DNA from: Burkholderiales bacterium
Lineage (GTDB): Bacteria > Pseudomonadota > Gammaproteobacteria > Burkholderiales > Burkholderiaceae_C
Direction: 5' to 3'
DNA: 37,123 nucleotides
NCBI GenBank assembly: GCA_005789825.1
Contig: SXWY01000166.1
Span: 1 to 37,123, forward strand
Below the pieces are notes generated by a model. That model was given only the letters and a program-made list of their open reading frames with translations. It searched no databases and was not told the origin of the DNA. Position 1 is the stretch's first letter. Each line of letters starts with the position of its first letter. Both the position numbers and the translations under genes were made by a program. This document shows, in pieces, positions 34,707 through 37,123 of the stretch.

Positions 34707-35618
34707 TTGAGCACACCACATCTCACGATTGCGACGCGCGAAAGCCGCTTGGCCTTATGGCAAGCGCACCATATGCAAGACCTGCTTCGTGCACGCGGTT
34801 GCCAAGTCGACATACTCGGCATGACCACCCAAGGCGACCAAATCCTTGACCGCTCACTCAGCAAAGTTGGCGGCAAAGGTTTGTTTGTCAAAGAACTCGA
34901 AGTGGCCCTGGAAGAAGGGCGCGCCGATTTGGCGGTGCACTCTCTCAAAGATGTGCCCATGGACATGCCTGAAGGCTTTGAATTGGCCTGCGTCATGGAA
35001 CGCGAGGACCCCAGAGACGCATGGGTGTCATCCCAATTTGCAAGCTTGCAAGATTTGCCCATGGGTGCGGTGGTGGGCACCTCAAGTTTGCGTCGCACGG
35101 TGTTGCTGCGCCATTTGCGCCCCGATTTGCAGATTGAGCCATTGCGCGGCAACTTGGACACGCGCTTGCGCAAATTGGACGAAGGCCACTATGCGGGCAT
35201 TGTGTTGGCTGCTGCCGGTCTCAAGCGCTTAGGTCTGGGCGAACGTATTCGGCATATTTTTGACACCCAAGACATGTTGCCTGCCGCTGGTCAAGGCGCA
35301 TTGGGTATCGAAATTCGCGCAGCGCGTGGCGATGTGCGCAGCGTGTTGCAACCACTGGCGCACCACACCACCTGGTTGGCTGTGGCGGCTGAGCGTGCTG
35401 TCAGCCGTGCCATGGGCGGCAGTTGTTCTATGCCACTGGCAGCCCATGCCGTGTTGCATGGCAACTTGCTGGATTTGCATGCCGCTTGGGGCAACCCCGA
35501 TTTGAGCAGCACCACCTTGGTTCGGGCGCACAGCCAAGGTGAAGTTTCCACATTGGAAGAAGCAGAAGCCCTCGGCTTGTCGGCGGCACGCCAACTTCGG
35601 GCGCAGGGAGCCGGTTGA
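34707..35618 (+). CDS. hemC: Porphobilinogen deaminase (hydroxymethylbilane synthase)
   Basis: Polymerises four porphobilinogens to hydroxymethylbilane in tetrapyrrole synthesis; 303 residues. Family landmarks are [14 protein letters not shown] (7-20), HSLKDVP with catalytic Asp82, [31 protein letters not shown], and the dipyrromethane-attachment Cys240 ([12 protein letters not shown]). The conserved N-terminus starts at TTG 34707; upstream in-frame codons include no ATG or GTG, so TTG is almost forced. No ribosome site is obvious before it. The stop TGA at 35616-35618 is directly followed, in the same frame, by hemD. Confidence 0.97.
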   Translation: MSTPHLTIATRESRLALWQAHHMQDLLRARGCQVDILGMTTQGDQILDRSLSKVGGKGLFVKELEVALEEGRADLAVHSLKDVPMDMPEGFELACVMEREDPRDAWVSSQFASLQDLPMGAVVGTSSLRRTVLLRHLRPDLQIEPLRGNLDTRLRKLDEGHYAGIVLAAAGLKRLGLGERIRHIFDTQDMLPAAGQGALGIEIRAARGDVRSVLQPLAHHTTWLAVAAERAVSRAMGGSCSMPLAAHAVLHGNLLDLHAAWGNPDLSSTTLVRAHSQGEVSTLEEAEALGLSAARQLRAQGAG

Positions 35619-36410
35619 TTGGGACACGGGCGCCGTGTCATATTGACCCGTCCGAGCAGCGACAGCCAGGCGTGGGTCAGCGGCTTACAAACAGCGGGTC
35701 ACAGCGTGTTGCATTGGCCACTCATTGACATAGCCCCTGTACCCAACAGCTTGTCCATGGCTGACATGGTGGCAAGCGCAGGCAGTTGCCATGCCATCAT
35801 GTTTGTCAGCCGCAATGCGGTCACACATGCCGTGGCAGCGGGTTTACAACTGGTCAATGAACACGGTCCGCGTTATTGGGCGACGGGCCCAGGCACTCGC
35901 CAAGCTTTGTTGGATGCCGGTGTGCCAGCGGCCCGCATTGACGCGCCGCCTGCCGATGCCGTTCAATTTGACACCGAAGCCTTGTGGCAACAGGTCCAAC
36001 CCAGTTTGCAGGCCAAACAAGTGGTGTGGATATTGCGAGGTGCAGATGCAGACAACGCCGAATCGGCGATGGAAGGTGTGGGACGCGACTGGTTGACGCA
36101 GCAGCTGCGCCAGCTTGGAGTGACAGTGAACACATGGGCGGTCTACCAACGGGTTTGTCCGAGGTGGGACACGGCGCAAGTCTCCCTAGCCACGGCTGCG
36201 GTCAGTGATGGCAGTGTGTGGGTATTCACCAGTTCTCAAGCGATTACCCATTTGAAGCACCTGCTGCCAAGCGTGCCTTGGCACAACGCCAAGGCGATCG
36301 CCACCCACGACCGCATCGCGCAAGCGGCGAGGCAACTGGGCATTGCGCAGGTGGTGGTTTGTAAACCTGCGGTGGGGGCAGTGCTGTCGTCATTAGAATC
36401 GCTGGCATGA
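35619..36410 (+). CDS. hemD: Uroporphyrinogen-III synthase
   Basis: Cyclises hydroxymethylbilane to uroporphyrinogen III; 263 residues. The family is weakly conserved, but VILTRPSSDSQAWVSGLQTAG, MFVSRNAVTHAV, WATGPGTRQAL, the ILRGADADN segment and VWVFTSSQAITHLKHLL fit HemD throughout. The start is TTG at 35619, immediately after the hemC TGA, with AGGGAG at 35605-35610, 8 nt upstream and inside hemC. No ATG or GTG fits. The stop overlaps the hemX ATG by ATGA. The in-frame layout means suppression of one TGA would give a HemC-HemD fusion. Confidence 0.93.
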   Translation: MGHGRRVILTRPSSDSQAWVSGLQTAGHSVLHWPLIDIAPVPNSLSMADMVASAGSCHAIMFVSRNAVTHAVAAGLQLVNEHGPRYWATGPGTRQALLDAGVPAARIDAPPADAVQFDTEALWQQVQPSLQAKQVVWILRGADADNAESAMEGVGRDWLTQQLRQLGVTVNTWAVYQRVCPRWDTAQVSLATAAVSDGSVWVFTSSQAITHLKHLLPSVPWHNAKAIATHDRIAQAARQLGIAQVVVCKPAVGAVLSSLESLA

Positions 36411-37123
36411 GCAGTGCCCCAGACAAAGCCCCCCTTCCATCCACTGCAACCCCACCCTCTTTCTTGCGCATGACAGGTTGGCGTCAAAGGTGGCCATGGT
36501 TGACGCTGGTGTTGGTGGTGTTGTGCGCTCTGGCTTGTTTGCAACTGTGGATCAAGCTCTCCACCATTCAAGAACAGTTGGCGCGGCAAAGTGCAGATGC
36601 CACGCAGATGTCTGTGCAGGCCAACGGACTGGCCAAACGCGCCGAAGAAATTACCCAGGAAACAGCCGCCAAAGTCTCTTTGCTAGATTTGCGCTTGAAT
36701 GAAGTTGCGCTGCAACGCACCCAACTCGAAGAATTGATACAAAGTTTGTCGCGTTCGCGCGATGAAAACTTGGTGGTAGATATCGAATCCGCGTTGGGTT
36801 TGGCGCAACAGCAAGCCGAATTGACCGGCAGTGTGCAGCCCATGCTGGCCGCTTTGCAAACCGCACAAAAGCGTTTGTCCAAAGTACCGCAACCCCGACT
36901 GGCCCCTGTGTTGCGCGCCATACAACTCGATATCGATAGGCTGCAATCGACCTCCACCACAGACATCCCTGGCTTGTTGATTCGCATGGATGAATTGGTG
37001 GTGCTGGTCGAAAACCTGTCGTTGGCCAATGCAGTCGGCCCGGCCAACCGCGCCGCACAGGCCATGCAAACCAAGCCCATGCCCTCTTGGGCGCTCATTT
37101 GGCAAAACAAAGACTGGTCAGGC
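36407..37123 (+). CDS. hemX: HemX-family membrane protein (partial, C-terminus beyond right edge)
   Basis: First 239 residues of a HemX-type protein, a family encoded after hemD in proteobacteria. It is often labelled uroporphyrinogen-III C-methyltransferase although this part lacks the methyltransferase domain. A Pro-rich cytoplasmic N-terminus precedes one membrane span (WLTLVLVVLCALACLQLWI, about 31-49). A long Gln/Glu/Leu-rich coiled-coil region follows from about 50 to 130, predicted to extend into the periplasm. It overlaps hemD by ATGA, so hemC-hemD-hemX is one operon. Its function is unresolved; a scaffold or regulator for haem-synthesis enzymes is one idea. Confidence 0.9.
   Translation, partial: MSSAPDKAPLPSTATPPSFLRMTGWRQRWPWLTLVLVVLCALACLQLWIKLSTIQEQLARQSADATQMSVQANGLAKRAEEITQETAAKVSLLDLRLNEVALQRTQLEELIQSLSRSRDENLVVDIESALGLAQQQAELTGSVQPMLAALQTAQKRLSKVPQPRLAPVLRAIQLDIDRLQSTSTTDIPGLLIRMDELVVLVENLSLANAVGPANRAAQAMQTKPMPSWALIWQNKDWSG

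Overview
The window looks like chromosomal DNA of a betaproteobacterium, most likely Burkholderiales and probably a Comamonadaceae-like freshwater lineage. This rests on the divergent ppc / hemC-hemD-hemX arrangement, the rubrerythrin / Fe-S oxidoreductase / DUF3501 cluster, a DinB with an insertion I associate with Burkholderiales, and Surface-adhesin-E and PQQ sugar-dehydrogenase genes of that flavour. The genus assignment is inference. Almost all of the sequence is coding. I see no rRNA, tRNA, CRISPR array, prophage or complete insertion sequence.

Layout, left to right. (1) 1-4821, minus strand: a VOC-family protein, an FAD hydroxylase and a FrnE-type DsbA thiol protein lie upstream of valS, which is cut by the left edge. 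(2) 5119-7715, plus strand: a rubrerythrin without a rubredoxin domain, a CCG-domain Fe-S oxidoreductase and a DUF3501 protein, interrupted by a 53-bp perfect palindrome. (3) 7722-8295, minus strand: an AT-rich RelE/Xre toxin-antitoxin pair in which both genes appear to start with TTG. (4) 8525-11042, plus strand: yaaA, an alpha/beta hydrolase and queF. (5) 11046-16184, minus strand: a crotonase with a dienoyl-CoA-isomerase triad, dinB, an FMN-dependent alpha-hydroxyacid dehydrogenase and a long-chain acyl-CoA synthetase. (6) 16613-19078: two small secreted proteins and a PQQ-type sugar dehydrogenase.

(7) 19097-26230, minus strand: a complete ebo (edb-like) metabolite-traffic cluster in the order eboB-eboF-eboD-eboE-eboC-eboA, followed by a ferredoxin overlapping the end of eboA. 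Gaps are 31 nt or less and two junctions are ATGA overlaps, so it reads as one operon. Clusters of this composition are known from cyanobacteria (linked to export of a scytonemin precursor), pseudomonads and eustigmatophyte plastids, but the product is unknown in most hosts. The ferredoxin, the gene order and a Cys-bearing N-terminal extension on EboB are the least explained features here. The ebo block lies between two PQQ-type sugar dehydrogenases, one with its own cytochrome c. This is the part of the window most likely to hold new biology.

(8) 26535-28320: cytochrome c and the second sugar dehydrogenase, each followed by a strong intrinsic terminator. (9) 28505-37123, housekeeping: type II NADH dehydrogenase overlapping argH, a small membrane protein, ppc, and the haem genes hemC-hemD-hemX. 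hemC and hemD are in the same reading frame, separated by one TGA, and both appear to use TTG starts. hemX is cut by the right edge.
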